Positions 8,109 through 18,012 are shown, numbered from the stretch's first letter. The stretch is DNA of 39,951 bases from Sulfurovum sp. (GCA_026983515.1 JALWHT010000146.1:1-39951); one strand, 5' to 3'. The notes: generated by a model from the sequence alone, not told the origin. Translations and numbers: made by a program.

Positions 8109-10688
8109 ATGAAGAACCAGTATATGTCTTATCAGGAGAGTCTTGACTTTCTGCACAGAATGGAAAAAGAGTATCCTGACCTGATAGAAGTCATCAAGAT
8201 CGGTACGACATACGAGGGGCGTGACATTGTCCTGGCCAAAATCTCCAAAGAGGTTGAAAAGGCAGATGAGAAACCAGCACTGCTCTACACCGGCACGATC
8301 CATGCCCGGGAATGGATCGGGCATGAACTTGCACTGGAGTTCATTAAACATGTGGCTGAAAACCAGGATGTCAACCCCGTACTTGAAAAGGCACTTCAAG
8401 AGTCGACACTCTACATGGTACCCTGTCTCAACCCGGATGGATATGAGTATTCCCGAAAACACTTCTCATTCTGGCGAAAAAATCGTAGAAAGAACTATGA
8501 CGGTACCATCGGTGTCGACTTGAACCGCAACTTTTCCATCGGATTTAAAAAGATCAGTAACACATCCTCCAATGTCTACGGAGGCGAAGAGCCCTTTTCC
8601 GAAGCCGAAACACGCGCTATCAAATCGTTTGTCGATGCACATGAAAACATCACCATTGCGCTGGACTACCACTCTCAGGGTAACGTTTTTTTCCCGGCAC
8701 ACAAGTTCAAACATGAAGCGGAGATCGACGGAACAGATATGAATGTCATCGCGGCGAACATGAATGATGAGATCGAGAAGATCACCGGACGCCGCTACGG
8801 TATCCACCGCGGCAAACCGCCTGCAGCACTCATCAGCGGAAGCGGACGGGAGTACTATTATTCCCGAGGCATCAAGGCACTGGTGGTGGAAGTAGGGACA
8901 AAGAATATCCCAGACTATATGAAAAGTATGAGCAGCAGTGTACACGAAAATATTCCCGCACTCATCCGCACCTTCTGTGAAGTGGTCAACTTTTCAGAGT
9001 ATGCACCGCGCCGTGTAGATGAATTCAGTGTAGAGTCAGTCTCCGATACAAGCGTGACACTGATGTGGAAATATGAAAAGCGTGACGATATTTTCTTTGA
9101 AATTTACCGTAGTACTAAAGACAAAGATGCCTGTGACGAGCGTACCAGAGTAGGCATTGCGGGGGATCACACGTTTACCGACACTGACCTCGAGAGTTCG
9201 ACGAACTACAACTACACCATTCGTGCCGTCAGCAAAAAGAGCGGCTATAAATCGGCATTTGCCCCAGTGGTCAAAGCGCGTACCGCACTGGCTGAAGATG
9301 AGTTCTTCCGTTTTCTCTTTGCAACCAAAGAGGGTACAGGCTATGTGGGGCAGTACACGCAGGAGACCAACCGCTCCCACTTTGGGAACAACTCGCTTTT
9401 TGTTGGCATTAACAAGTCCAAAGGCATCTGCGACTCTGTAGTCAGCTTCGATCTCAGCTCCATTCCGGACAATGCCGTCATCAAATCGGCACGCTTCTAT
9501 CTCTACCCGATGAACCGTGTAGGTGCAAAGATCGAAAAGTTCGGGCAGTGGGATCTCAGTCTGCTTGAACATGGCAGTTTCAGTGAGATCAGCGACTTCA
9601 ACGAGATAGAAAATGCCAAAGCCAAGGGAATCATCGGCCAGGCGATCAAGTCGCGTCAGCTGACACAGGGTATCTGGAACTTTTGGGAGTTTTCGCAGCG
9701 TGAGTGCCAGCTGCTTGAAGAGGAAATCGCCAATAAGCAGGCTGTATTCCGCATCGACGGGCCAAAGTACCTGCCTGACGGTGAAGACAGCCAGATGATG
9801 CAGTTTGATATTGGATATGGCAAATTTGGCGGCGGCATTCACTACCGTCCGATGCTTGACATCAAGTACACCATCGAAAATGAAAAAATCAAGCTTCCGA
9901 CTCAGGAGAGAGCGACCATCGCGCAAGAGGGTGTAGAGGAAAATGTACTAAAAAGCGGATTCGATGCCAGAGGTGAAAAGGTGTACGGATATCTAAACTT
10001 CGACCTTTCTCAGCTTCCGGAACATGACAAGACAATGATTACCCAGTGTGCACTGCGCATCCGAAACAAAAATATTTTCAAAAAGAAGTCTGATATACGT
10101 TTCTACGTCGAATTAGTAGAGCTTGACGAGGTAGGTACCTACGAGGATATCAAGAACAGAGAGAAGATCGAATATATCGGTTACGAAGTGGCCGAAAGCG
10201 ATCTTAATACCAAAGAGTGCCAGTACTTCAACTTCGACACCCTCTCAAAACAGGTACTTGACCAAATGCACCAGGAGGGTAAAACTCTCAAGCTGGTCAT
10301 TAAGCCAACCTCTGCATTGGGGGCAAAAAACCGTATTACTGAATGGACAGATGATGCCGAACTGGTGGTCAAGTACATTCCAAAACGCCGTCATCCTGTC
10401 GCACCTGTCGAGCATATTCAGATAAGCAAAGAGAAAAAAATGATCAAATTGACCTGGAACAAGGTTGATGACGAAGCACTCAAAGGCTACTATGTCGTAC
10501 GTAACAGTTTCCATCCTCCACGCCACTTTATGGACGGGGTGAAACTCTATGGAGGCAAAGATACCTGGACATACGATAACTTCGGATCCTTTGACAAAGA
10601 AAAATACTATGCTGTATTTACCTATGACGATGTACCCAACTTCTCAGAAGCGACTGTGGTACGTTACGATCCTCTGGAGAAGTATTGA
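8109..10688 (+). CDS. M14 zinc carboxypeptidase with FnIII and DNRLRE-like repeat domains
   Basis: HAREWIGHEL (HxxE zinc motif), CLNPDGYEYS, VDLNRNFS, ALDYHSQG, ALVVEVGTKN (catalytic Glu); FnIII-like SVTLMWKYEKRDDIFFEIYRST...YNYTIRAVSKKSGYKS; SVVSFDLSSIPDNAVIKSARFYLYP resembles DNRLRE. No obvious signal peptide. Confidence 0.85.
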   Translation: MKNQYMSYQESLDFLHRMEKEYPDLIEVIKIGTTYEGRDIVLAKISKEVEKADEKPALLYTGTIHAREWIGHELALEFIKHVAENQDVNPVLEKALQESTLYMVPCLNPDGYEYSRKHFSFWRKNRRKNYDGTIGVDLNRNFSIGFKKISNTSSNVYGGEEPFSEAETRAIKSFVDAHENITIALDYHSQGNVFFPAHKFKHEAEIDGTDMNVIAANMNDEIEKITGRRYGIHRGKPPAALISGSGREYYYSRGIKALVVEVGTKNIPDYMKSMSSSVHENIPALIRTFCEVVNFSEYAPRRVDEFSVESVSDTSVTLMWKYEKRDDIFFEIYRSTKDKDACDERTRVGIAGDHTFTDTDLESSTNYNYTIRAVSKKSGYKSAFAPVVKARTALAEDEFFRFLFATKEGTGYVGQYTQETNRSHFGNNSLFVGINKSKGICDSVVSFDLSSIPDNAVIKSARFYLYPMNRVGAKIEKFGQWDLSLLEHGSFSEISDFNEIENAKAKGIIGQAIKSRQLTQGIWNFWEFSQRECQLLEEEIANKQAVFRIDGPKYLPDGEDSQMMQFDIGYGKFGGGIHYRPMLDIKYTIENEKIKLPTQERATIAQEGVEENVLKSGFDARGEKVYGYLNFDLSQLPEHDKTMITQCALRIRNKNIFKKKSDIRFYVELVELDEVGTYEDIKNREKIEYIGYEVAESDLNTKECQYFNFDTLSKQVLDQMHQEGKTLKLVIKPTSALGAKNRITEWTDDAELVVKYIPKRRHPVAPVEHIQISKEKKMIKLTWNKVDDEALKGYYVVRNSFHPPRHFMDGVKLYGGKDTWTYDNFGSFDKEKYYAVFTYDDVPNFSEATVVRYDPLEKY

Positions 10689-10707
10689 TTTTACTTCCCC
10701 TTTGTAC

Positions 10708-10732
10708 AAATAGGAGTTTTTAACTCCTATTT
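10708..10732. repeat. Perfect 11-bp inverted repeat between M14 and LRV-like genes
   Basis: AAATAGGAGTT (10708-10718) / TTT / AACTCCTATTT (10722-10732); possible transcription terminator, but no clear T-tract. Confidence 0.6.
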
Positions 10733-10758
10733 AAAACCCACTATGCTATACTCACTCT

Positions 10759-12165
10759 ATGATGAACGAAAAACCGACACTCAAATCGCTGCTTGAAACT
10801 TCTGCAGGCAAAAAGTTGTTGCTGCTTGGCAAAGAGCAGATATTTACGCAAAAAGAGATCGAACGCTTTTTGAAGCGCTTTAAGGTCACACCGGTAAAGT
10901 ATCTGGAAGAGGACGTCATTGGGGTGGTCGAAAACCACCGCCTCAATCCGGTGGAGGAGGATATCTCAAACGAAGCCTACGAGCGGCATCTGCCCATCTA
11001 TAAACTCAGTGCATTTGAACAGCTGCTTTCCGAAGAGATAGATGATGATGCGCTGCTGATGGCAATCAAACTTGGCAACGACCAGGAACGTATAGTGCGG
11101 CTGCTTGGCAACGAACATCTTAGCAATGCACTCTTTGTACGTCTATTAAAACTCTACACATTTCATCCTGAGGAAGAGGACAACCGACAGGACAGAGATG
11201 TCATTATGTATACACTGCGCCGCTACATCGACATCAAACCCAATGAAGAGGACTTGCTCTACAGCTACCTGACACTGCGCCGCCTCGCCACCGAAGCAAC
11301 TGATCCGGAGCTGCTTAAAGCATTGTTGCATTTTCCAAATTTTGAGTTTCTCATCCGTGGCAGAGAGAAGATAACCCTGCAGGAGACGATTGCCAGAAAT
11401 CCGCATATTGATGAAGAAACGGTACGAAAACTTCTTGCAACACGCAAAGTTGCCATTGCACGTGCACTTGCAGGAAACAGTGTCATCAGCAATGAAGTAC
11501 AGAAACATCTACTTTCACATAAAGACGAAGCTATTGACAAGGCGCTTGCCGCAAACAGTGCCATTGACGATACTCTCTTCGAGGCACTCCTGACACGTGG
11601 GGATGATGCTGTATCACTTCTGCTGGTGCATCAGCCTGTCGATGTATCACGTTATGAGAAGGTACGCAAAGCGGGTATCGATGAAGAACACTTTGCACTC
11701 ATCGGTGCGAACGAAATGCTTGAAGCAGATGTCATAAAAGCACTTGCTACTACAGAGAATGAAACGCTGTGGCAGATGCTTGCCGAAAACAAAACGGTTC
11801 CTGCCCAAGTACTTGCATCACTGTACGAAAAAGGCGGAAGGGAAGTCTATTTGGCACTTGCAAAAAATCCGGCTGTGCCGGAAGCCATCCTTGAAAGTCT
11901 CTATGAGCGTGCAGCGGATGACACAGAGATGCTTGCCGCACTGGCACACAACCCCTCTCTGCCCGAAGCAAAACTGCGTGCGCTTTTTGAACATGACAAT
12001 TTCGAGATCAACCGCGGTCTTGCCACCAATGCTGCTCTGCCGCCTGAGCTGCTCGACGTTCTCAAAATTGACACGCGCCTGCAGCACGAACTGGCACAGA
12101 ATGAGCAGCTTGTAAAATCTTACGAGGCGGTACTAAAACAAAACAAAGCAATGATGAACGTGTAA
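10759..12165 (+). CDS. Leucine-rich-repeat-variant (LRV)/HEAT-like alpha-helical repeat protein
   Basis: Roughly 24-aa repeats: IARNPHIDEETVRKLLA, ALAGNSVISNEVQKHLLS, ALAANSAIDDTLFEALLT, ALAKNPAVPEAILESLYE, ALAHNPSLPEAKLRALFE, GLATNAALPPELLDVL. Confidence 0.7.
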   Translation: MMNEKPTLKSLLETSAGKKLLLLGKEQIFTQKEIERFLKRFKVTPVKYLEEDVIGVVENHRLNPVEEDISNEAYERHLPIYKLSAFEQLLSEEIDDDALLMAIKLGNDQERIVRLLGNEHLSNALFVRLLKLYTFHPEEEDNRQDRDVIMYTLRRYIDIKPNEEDLLYSYLTLRRLATEATDPELLKALLHFPNFEFLIRGREKITLQETIARNPHIDEETVRKLLATRKVAIARALAGNSVISNEVQKHLLSHKDEAIDKALAANSAIDDTLFEALLTRGDDAVSLLLVHQPVDVSRYEKVRKAGIDEEHFALIGANEMLEADVIKALATTENETLWQMLAENKTVPAQVLASLYEKGGREVYLALAKNPAVPEAILESLYERAADDTEMLAALAHNPSLPEAKLRALFEHDNFEINRGLATNAALPPELLDVLKIDTRLQHELAQNEQLVKSYEAVLKQNKAMMNV

Positions 12166-12192
12166 AGTTAGGCAGCAGAGAGGAAATATAGA

Positions 12193-12214
12193 TGGTGTGA
12201 TTGTTATCACACCA
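12193..12214. promoter_or_regulatory. CRP-like palindrome TGGTGTGA-TTGTTA-TCACACCA upstream of the MoxR gene
   Basis: Perfect 9-bp inverted repeat TGGTGTGAT/TGTT/ATCACACCA; its core TGTGA-N6-TCACA equals the E. coli CRP consensus arrangement. No T-tract follows. Confidence 0.5.
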
Positions 12215-12291
12215 ATAAAGGTATGAATATGGTGACAACGTCACCTGAGCCGATAGACGAAGCTTTGCTTTGTGAAAAGGAGAAAGAGTAT

Positions 12292-13296
12292 ATGAAAGCA
12301 AGCGATATCACAAAAGTCATAGACAAACTCATAGACCGTAAACTACCGGTATTTGTATGGGGCGCGCCAGGTATCGGAAAGTCCTCTATTGTCAAGCAGA
12401 TTGCCGAAAAGAAGAATCTGGAGTTTCTTGATCTTCGTCTCTCTCTGCTCGATCCTACTGACCTGAAAGGAATCCCATTCTTCAATGCCGAAACAAAAGA
12501 GGGAGTCTGGGCGAAGCCAAGCTTTCTTCCCGGAGATACTGACTCCAGAGGTATTCTCTTTCTTGATGAGATCAACACTGCACCTCCTGCGGTTCAGGCT
12601 TCCGCCTATCAGCTCATTTTGGACAGAAAAGTAGGGGAGTATGAACTGCCCGAAGGATGGAGCATCATAGCAGCAGGTAACCGTGAAAATGACCGGGGTG
12701 TCGTCTACAAGATGCCTCCGCCGCTTGCGAACCGGTTTGTCCACTTTGAGATGGAGGTCAATTTTGACGACTGGAAAGCATGGGCCTACCGCAGCGGCAT
12801 AGACCATAGTATCATCGGCTACCTTGCCTATGACAAGTCAATGCTCTTTACGTTTGATCCTACCTCCAATGAAAAAGCATTTGCCACCCCAAGAAGTTGG
12901 GAGTATGTCGACAGTATTGTCAAATCGGAGATAGATTCCGATTTGATATTAGATAGTATTAGCGGTGCTGTAGGCCGTGAAGCAGCTGTAGGCTACAGCA
13001 GCTTTGTCAAAGTTATGCAACAGTTGCCAGACCTTGCAGCAATACTTGACGGCACAATGGACAGATTTGCCGAAGAAGATCCGCGCGTGTTGATGGCGCT
13101 GGCAATTGGGCTCGTCAATGCACTGAGGGAAAGGCCCGATGATGATGCTATTGAGAATGTACTTGATTTTTCCCAGCATCTCCCCGGAGAATTCGCCATT
13201 ATGCTGGTCAAAGATTTGCAGCAAAACGGCATCGATGTGGAAGCTTCTGCGGCATGGAGCGACTGGGTACGGAAATTCGCATATCTTCTGGGGTAA
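12292..13296 (+). CDS. MoxR-family AAA+ ATPase
   Basis: VFVWGAPGIGKSSIVKQIA (Walker A), GILFLDEINTAPPAVQASAYQLILDRKVGEYELP (Walker B), IIAAGNRENDRGVVYKMPPPLANRFVHFE. Start chosen at the in-frame ATG (MKASDI) preceded by AAAGGAGAAAGAGTAT; the ORF extends upstream to 12223. Confidence 0.88.
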   Translation: MKASDITKVIDKLIDRKLPVFVWGAPGIGKSSIVKQIAEKKNLEFLDLRLSLLDPTDLKGIPFFNAETKEGVWAKPSFLPGDTDSRGILFLDEINTAPPAVQASAYQLILDRKVGEYELPEGWSIIAAGNRENDRGVVYKMPPPLANRFVHFEMEVNFDDWKAWAYRSGIDHSIIGYLAYDKSMLFTFDPTSNEKAFATPRSWEYVDSIVKSEIDSDLILDSISGAVGREAAVGYSSFVKVMQQLPDLAAILDGTMDRFAEEDPRVLMALAIGLVNALRERPDDDAIENVLDFSQHLPGEFAIMLVKDLQQNGIDVEASAAWSDWVRKFAYLLG

Positions 13297-13371
13297 TCAC
13301 AGACCGGAAGTAGATTTAGACGCGGGTAGAATAATCATGTATAATACCCAAAAGCCTTTTTGGAGCCATCA

Positions 13372-15003
13372 ATGGATCACGCCCTTTATATTCTTATTAT
13401 TACCATAGCCATTGCCACGGTACTTAACGTCGTACTCAAACGCTTCGATATCCCTACGATCATCGGCTATGTACTTGCAGGGTTTTTCATTACATCCATT
13501 TTCGATTTTGCCAAAGAATCAACAGAATTTTTAATGCATCTTGCAGAATTTGGCATCGTCTTTTTGATGTTTACCATAGGATTGGAGTTCTCTGTAACAC
13601 ACCTTAAAAGCATGAAGCGTGAAGTTTTTCTTTATGGTGGACTGCAGGTTGGTGTCACAGGGCTTTTCTTTACTGCACTGGCCTACTGGATCTTTGGTTT
13701 GGAGAGTACAGCATCCATTGTCATCGGCTTTGCCCTCGCACTCTCTTCCACAGCCATCGTACTGAAAATTCTCAACGAAAATAACGAAATATACTCAGGA
13801 TACGGACGCCTGACTCTCGGCATACTGCTCTTTCAGGATCTTGCTGTCATTCCTATTTTGCTGATGGTCTCCTTTTTTACCTCTTCAAACAATTCTCTTT
13901 CAACAATGCTGCTGGAGACGCTTGGGGGCGCGGTACTCATTTTTATTGTTCTTTTCATTCTCAGCCGCTATTTCATTGAACGTTTCTTTGACTGGATCGT
14001 TTCGAGTGACTCGGAAGAGATCTTTCTTGTCGCGGTACTCCTTGGGGTACTGAGTGCCTCTGTCTTTGCACAGGCGGTAGGATTCACCTACTCCCTGGGT
14101 GCTTTTTTGGCTGGGATGGTACTGTCGGAAACAAAGTACCGCTACCGTATCGAAGCCGACCTTGTACCTTTCCGAGATATTCTTCTCGGTATCTTCTTTG
14201 TCACCATCGGTATGCTTATCGACTGGCATTCTATTGTTGACTACATCTTCTACATTTTTGGGCTGCTTATCGGTATTATGCTTCTCAAAGCATTGATCAT
14301 CTTTGCCATTCTACGCAGCTGGGTACAGAAACGTACTGCCATCAAAACCTCACTGGCGCTCTTTCAGGTAGGAGAGTTTGCTCTGGCAGTCTTTGCACTG
14401 GCGCGCTCCAACGGTCTTATTTCTTCCGAAGTCAACCAGATTCTCATCATTACCGTCGTACTTTCCATGATTGTAACACCTTTTGTGCTTAAACATATCA
14501 AATACCTCGCCGACAGGATGATCAAAGAACCTGAAACCCTGCGTGAGCGTGCCATGCAACATACAGGATTTGAAAATCATGTCATTGTCTGCGGATACGG
14601 TCCCATTGGAGAACGGGTGGTCGAAACCCTAAAACAACATAACATGCTTTATGTGATTCTTGAACATGATGTCAAAATTGTCGACAGTGTTCTTGCGAAA
14701 GGGGAAGAGGCGATTTATCTGGCCAATGCTGCACAGAAAATGGTGCTTTCACATTTTAACATAGAGCGTTCTGCTGCCGTTGTCGTTACGGTTGAAAATG
14801 AACTGCAACGGTACCTCATTTGTGAAAACATTACTTCATTCAATTACAAAGTAAAGAGTGTAGTGAAAGTCAACAATGCCCAGGAAGAAAAGATTTATAA
14901 ACAAATGGGTATCGCTTCTGTCATCAATGCCAGAGATACCATTGCTGACATGCTTTCACAGGAAGTGCTGGTGTGTCACCTGCCCGAAAAGGTGACACAC
15001 TAA
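13372..15003 (+). CDS. KefB-type monovalent cation:proton antiporter-2 with C-terminal TrkA-N domain
   Basis: Multi-TM Na+/H+ exchanger-like region (EFGIVFLMFTIGLEFS, ALALSSTAIVLKIL, LFQDLAVIPILL) plus HVIVCGYGPIGERVVETLKQHN Rossmann/TrkA-N. Confidence 0.9.
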   Translation: MDHALYILIITIAIATVLNVVLKRFDIPTIIGYVLAGFFITSIFDFAKESTEFLMHLAEFGIVFLMFTIGLEFSVTHLKSMKREVFLYGGLQVGVTGLFFTALAYWIFGLESTASIVIGFALALSSTAIVLKILNENNEIYSGYGRLTLGILLFQDLAVIPILLMVSFFTSSNNSLSTMLLETLGGAVLIFIVLFILSRYFIERFFDWIVSSDSEEIFLVAVLLGVLSASVFAQAVGFTYSLGAFLAGMVLSETKYRYRIEADLVPFRDILLGIFFVTIGMLIDWHSIVDYIFYIFGLLIGIMLLKALIIFAILRSWVQKRTAIKTSLALFQVGEFALAVFALARSNGLISSEVNQILIITVVLSMIVTPFVLKHIKYLADRMIKEPETLRERAMQHTGFENHVIVCGYGPIGERVVETLKQHNMLYVILEHDVKIVDSVLAKGEEAIYLANAAQKMVLSHFNIERSAAVVVTVENELQRYLICENITSFNYKVKSVVKVNNAQEEKIYKQMGIASVINARDTIADMLSQEVLVCHLPEKVTH

Positions 15004-15461
15004 AGGGCATCAAGATCTTTTTCCGGAAGTGCTACAATACGCCGTTCCATAAGATTGATCTGATCGATAAGCTTTTTCGAAACTTCTTGCATAGAGGTAA
15101 AATACTCCTTGGCAAGTTTCAAAGCATCTTCACTGATTTTCTTCTTCTTGCCAAAAAGCTTGCTAAAGAAACCTTGTGACTCCATGTCATAGTAAATCTT
15201 GTATATATTCAAATAGATATCATGCAGTTCAAAATGCAATTTTTCAATCTCAGACATACAGTCAAAGGTATTGTTTGGTAACGTATTGAGTTTTTGGGCA
15301 TCGGAATAGAACCACTTGCCAAACTGGCACTGGGTAGAATTGACAGGAATGGCATCTTCTTCAACCTTGAGACCGGAAATCAGCATTTTTGCACGCTGTA
15401 CCCAGTTTATATGTGCCGCTTTTGCTGCTCTTAGCTGTTCCAATATGATATTTTTTTCCAT
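15000..15461 (-). CDS. Stand-alone CZB (chemoreceptor zinc-binding)-like protein
   Basis: AHINWVQR, CQFGKWFYSD and LHFELHDIY match the CZB His/Cys/His pattern; no MCP or GGDEF domain in the 153 aa. Confidence 0.75.
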   Translation of the reverse strand: MEKNIILEQLRAAKAAHINWVQRAKMLISGLKVEEDAIPVNSTQCQFGKWFYSDAQKLNTLPNNTFDCMSEIEKLHFELHDIYLNIYKIYYDMESQGFFSKLFGKKKKISEDALKLAKEYFTSMQEVSKKLIDQINLMERRIVALPEKDLDAL

Positions 15462-15694
15462 CGATTAGTCTCCATTATGATCATTTATAGTGTAAACACA
15501 TTATAAAGTAACAAAAATATTATAAAAATCTCTTTATTATCTCTTCTTTAATGTAATCTTTGCAAAAAATATACACGCATTATACACACAGACCGTTATA
15601 TGTAACAGGACTATCACTTTAATGATACTCAATAAGATTCAAAAAAACCATAAATATGGTATGATACCCCTTATTGACAAAGGAGTGTGTACAT

Positions 15695-16639
15695 ATGCAG
15701 TTGATTGTTATTGTTTTTTTGGGTGCGGCACTGGGTTTTCTCTATGGCAGCTATACTGACGGGTTTATCTTCAGCACCAACATCTGTCTTTTTGCAGGTC
15801 TAACACTCATTATGCCCTCACTCTTCAAATTCAAACTCAACGAGTTTACACTGATATGGGAGCATCGGAAACTGCTGCTCAAAGGTGCTCTTGTAAACTA
15901 TTTGCTACTTCCTCTTTTTGCCGTGGGCATAGGGCTTGTAAGCAAAGATTTCGGCGTAGCGGCCGGTCTCTTTCTCATCTCGGTACTCAGTGGCGGAGGG
16001 ATGGTCATGCATTGGATTAAACGCTCACATGGTGACACATCACTTGGTTTTCTGCTGCTTTTTCTAAACCTTCTGGGCATATCACTTTCCCTGCTGATGC
16101 TGCACCTTTTTGCCAAATACACTGCCGGCTACTTCGATATAACATACGATCAGGAAGTAACCATCAGACGTTTTGCGCAGCCGGTTATCATGTTATTGAT
16201 TGTCATTCCCTTTCTTGCAAGCAGGGTGCTTTTATGGTTCAAACCAGTCGTCACTTTCATTGAGAAGTATAAAAAGTTTATCAGTCAGGGGAGTATTTTT
16301 CTTATTCTCTTTTACCTCTTCGGGCTTCAAAGCTCGCAACAGCTGGTAGAGGTGTACGACTTTGAACCTGAACTTTTCTTTGTCGCACTTATTGCAGTAG
16401 TGGGATTTTACGCACTGGTGGCAGCAGCTTCCATGTTCATTTACAATCTCGATTCACCCCAGGAGCGTGCAGCCTTCTGGCACAGCGTCACACGCTACAT
16501 CACCCTTGCACTGGTCATCAGTACCTTCTCAGCAGGTACTTTCGGTGTATCCATGCTGCTGCCGATTATGTTCGCCTATCTTGTGCAGATACCGCTGTCA
16601 GTCATTATTGCCAACCGGTATATGCCAAAGTTGGACTGA
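15695..16639 (+). CDS. Bile acid:sodium symporter/ACR3-like (BASS superfamily) membrane protein
   Basis: About 10 hydrophobic segments; LLLPLFAVGIGLVSKDFGVAAGLFLISVLSGGGMVMHWI; ATG preceded by AAAGGAG. Confidence 0.6.
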   Translation: MQLIVIVFLGAALGFLYGSYTDGFIFSTNICLFAGLTLIMPSLFKFKLNEFTLIWEHRKLLLKGALVNYLLLPLFAVGIGLVSKDFGVAAGLFLISVLSGGGMVMHWIKRSHGDTSLGFLLLFLNLLGISLSLLMLHLFAKYTAGYFDITYDQEVTIRRFAQPVIMLLIVIPFLASRVLLWFKPVVTFIEKYKKFISQGSIFLILFYLFGLQSSQQLVEVYDFEPELFFVALIAVVGFYALVAAASMFIYNLDSPQERAAFWHSVTRYITLALVISTFSAGTFGVSMLLPIMFAYLVQIPLSVIIANRYMPKLD

Positions 16640-16740
16640 GCAGTGTGTACATGCTTGTTGTAGGGTGTTCTCCTCGACAACACCATTTTATTATATAGTT
16701 TGGAATATTTAGAGTTTTATTGCCAATGTTTAGGTATACA

Positions 16741-16761
16741 TTACCACGCAGAGCGTGGTAA
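16741..16761. terminator. Candidate terminator hairpin between convergent genes (BASS-like and trpB)
   Basis: Perfect 9-bp stem TTACCACGC/AGA/GCGTGGTAA; only a weak T-tract on either side. Confidence 0.4.
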
Positions 16762-16782
16762 GCAGGTTAATGGGAGGGAAGA

Positions 16783-18012
16783 CTACGCAAACTGCTCAGC
16801 CAAGATATCTTTCGCCTGCATCATATCCTTGTCACCGCGTCCGGAAAGGTTGACAAGAATAAGTTTCTCTTTTATCTCTTCAGGCTTCATCTTTTTAAGG
16901 TAGGCTACGGCATGTGAACTCTCAAATGCCGGGATGATACCCTCTTTTTGGCTCAGCCATACAAAGGCATCAAGCGCTTCGTCATCGGTAATATGGTTAT
17001 AGGAAACAACACCTTCATCTTTGAGGTAGGCATGTTCGGGACCGATACCAGGGTAGTCCAGTCCAGCGGAGATGGAATGCGCTTCCTGTATCTGTCCATC
17101 CTCATCCTGAAGCAGGTAGCTCAGCTGTCCGTGAAGCACACCCGGGCTGCCTTTTTCCAGGGAACAGCCGTGTTTGCAATCGAGGCCTTCACCACCCGCT
17201 TCAATGCCGATGCACTCTACCTCTTTATCTTCAAGGAAGTGATTAAAAACCCCCAGTGCATTGGATCCACCGCCGATACAGGCAATGACCTTGTCAGGCA
17301 ATCGTCCTTCGGCTTCCAGCAACTGTTTCTTGGCTTCCCAGCCGATAATACTCTGGATATCACGTACCATCATGGGGTAGGGGTGTGGGCCTGCGACGGT
17401 GCCTATGAGGTAGTAGGTATCACGGGCATGGGTCACCCAGTGGCGGATAGCGTCGTTCATGGCATCTTTAAGTGTTTTTGAGCCACTCTGTACAGCATGT
17501 ACTTTGGCTCCCAGCAACTTCATGCGGAAGACATTGAGCTCCTGACGTGCCACATCTTTGGCACCCATGAAGACCTCACACTCCAGTCCGAAGAGCGCTG
17601 CCACCGTTGCCGTAGCAACCCCATGCTGTCCTGCACCGGTCTCGGCAATGATCTTTTTTTTGCCAAGACGCTTTGCCAGTACCGCCTGTGCAACACAGTG
17701 GTTGATTTTGTGTGCACCTGTATGGTTAAGGTCTTCGCGTTTGAGGTAGACTTTTGCACCAATCTCTTCAGAAATATTGGCCGCATAGTAAAGTGCCGAA
17801 GGACGTCCAACATAATGCTTGTAGTAGTAATCGACCTCTTTCCAGAAATCTTCATCAAAGCGTACTGCTTCGTAGTCTTTGCGCAGCTGTTCAAGGGCAG
17901 GCATCAGGGTTTCAGGAACGAAACGTCCGCCAAATTTGCCAAAATGCCCTAATTCGTCAGGGTCAAAAGGGCTTGGCTTGGGTATATAAATTGCTTTATG
18001 TAAATCCATCAT
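16783..18012 (-). CDS. trpB: Tryptophan synthase beta chain
   Basis: GRPSALYYA..., [20 protein letters not shown] (PLP lysine), [35 protein letters not shown]. Confidence 0.97.
   Translation of the reverse strand: MMDLHKAIYIPKPSPFDPDELGHFGKFGGRFVPETLMPALEQLRKDYEAVRFDEDFWKEVDYYYKHYVGRPSALYYAANISEEIGAKVYLKREDLNHTGAHKINHCVAQAVLAKRLGKKKIIAETGAGQHGVATATVAALFGLECEVFMGAKDVARQELNVFRMKLLGAKVHAVQSGSKTLKDAMNDAIRHWVTHARDTYYLIGTVAGPHPYPMMVRDIQSIIGWEAKKQLLEAEGRLPDKVIACIGGGSNALGVFNHFLEDKEVECIGIEAGGEGLDCKHGCSLEKGSPGVLHGQLSYLLQDEDGQIQEAHSISAGLDYPGIGPEHAYLKDEGVVSYNHITDDEALDAFVWLSQKEGIIPAFESSHAVAYLKKMKPEEIKEKLILVNLSGRGDKDMMQAKDILAEQFA

Noticed and set aside
9036-9926. 296-aa minus-strand ORF
   Set aside because: Antisense shadow inside the M14 carboxypeptidase gene.
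16783-18012. Solitary trpB without trpA as an anomaly
   Set aside because: Scattered trp genes are common in bacteria, and the flanking genome is not visible; not informative.
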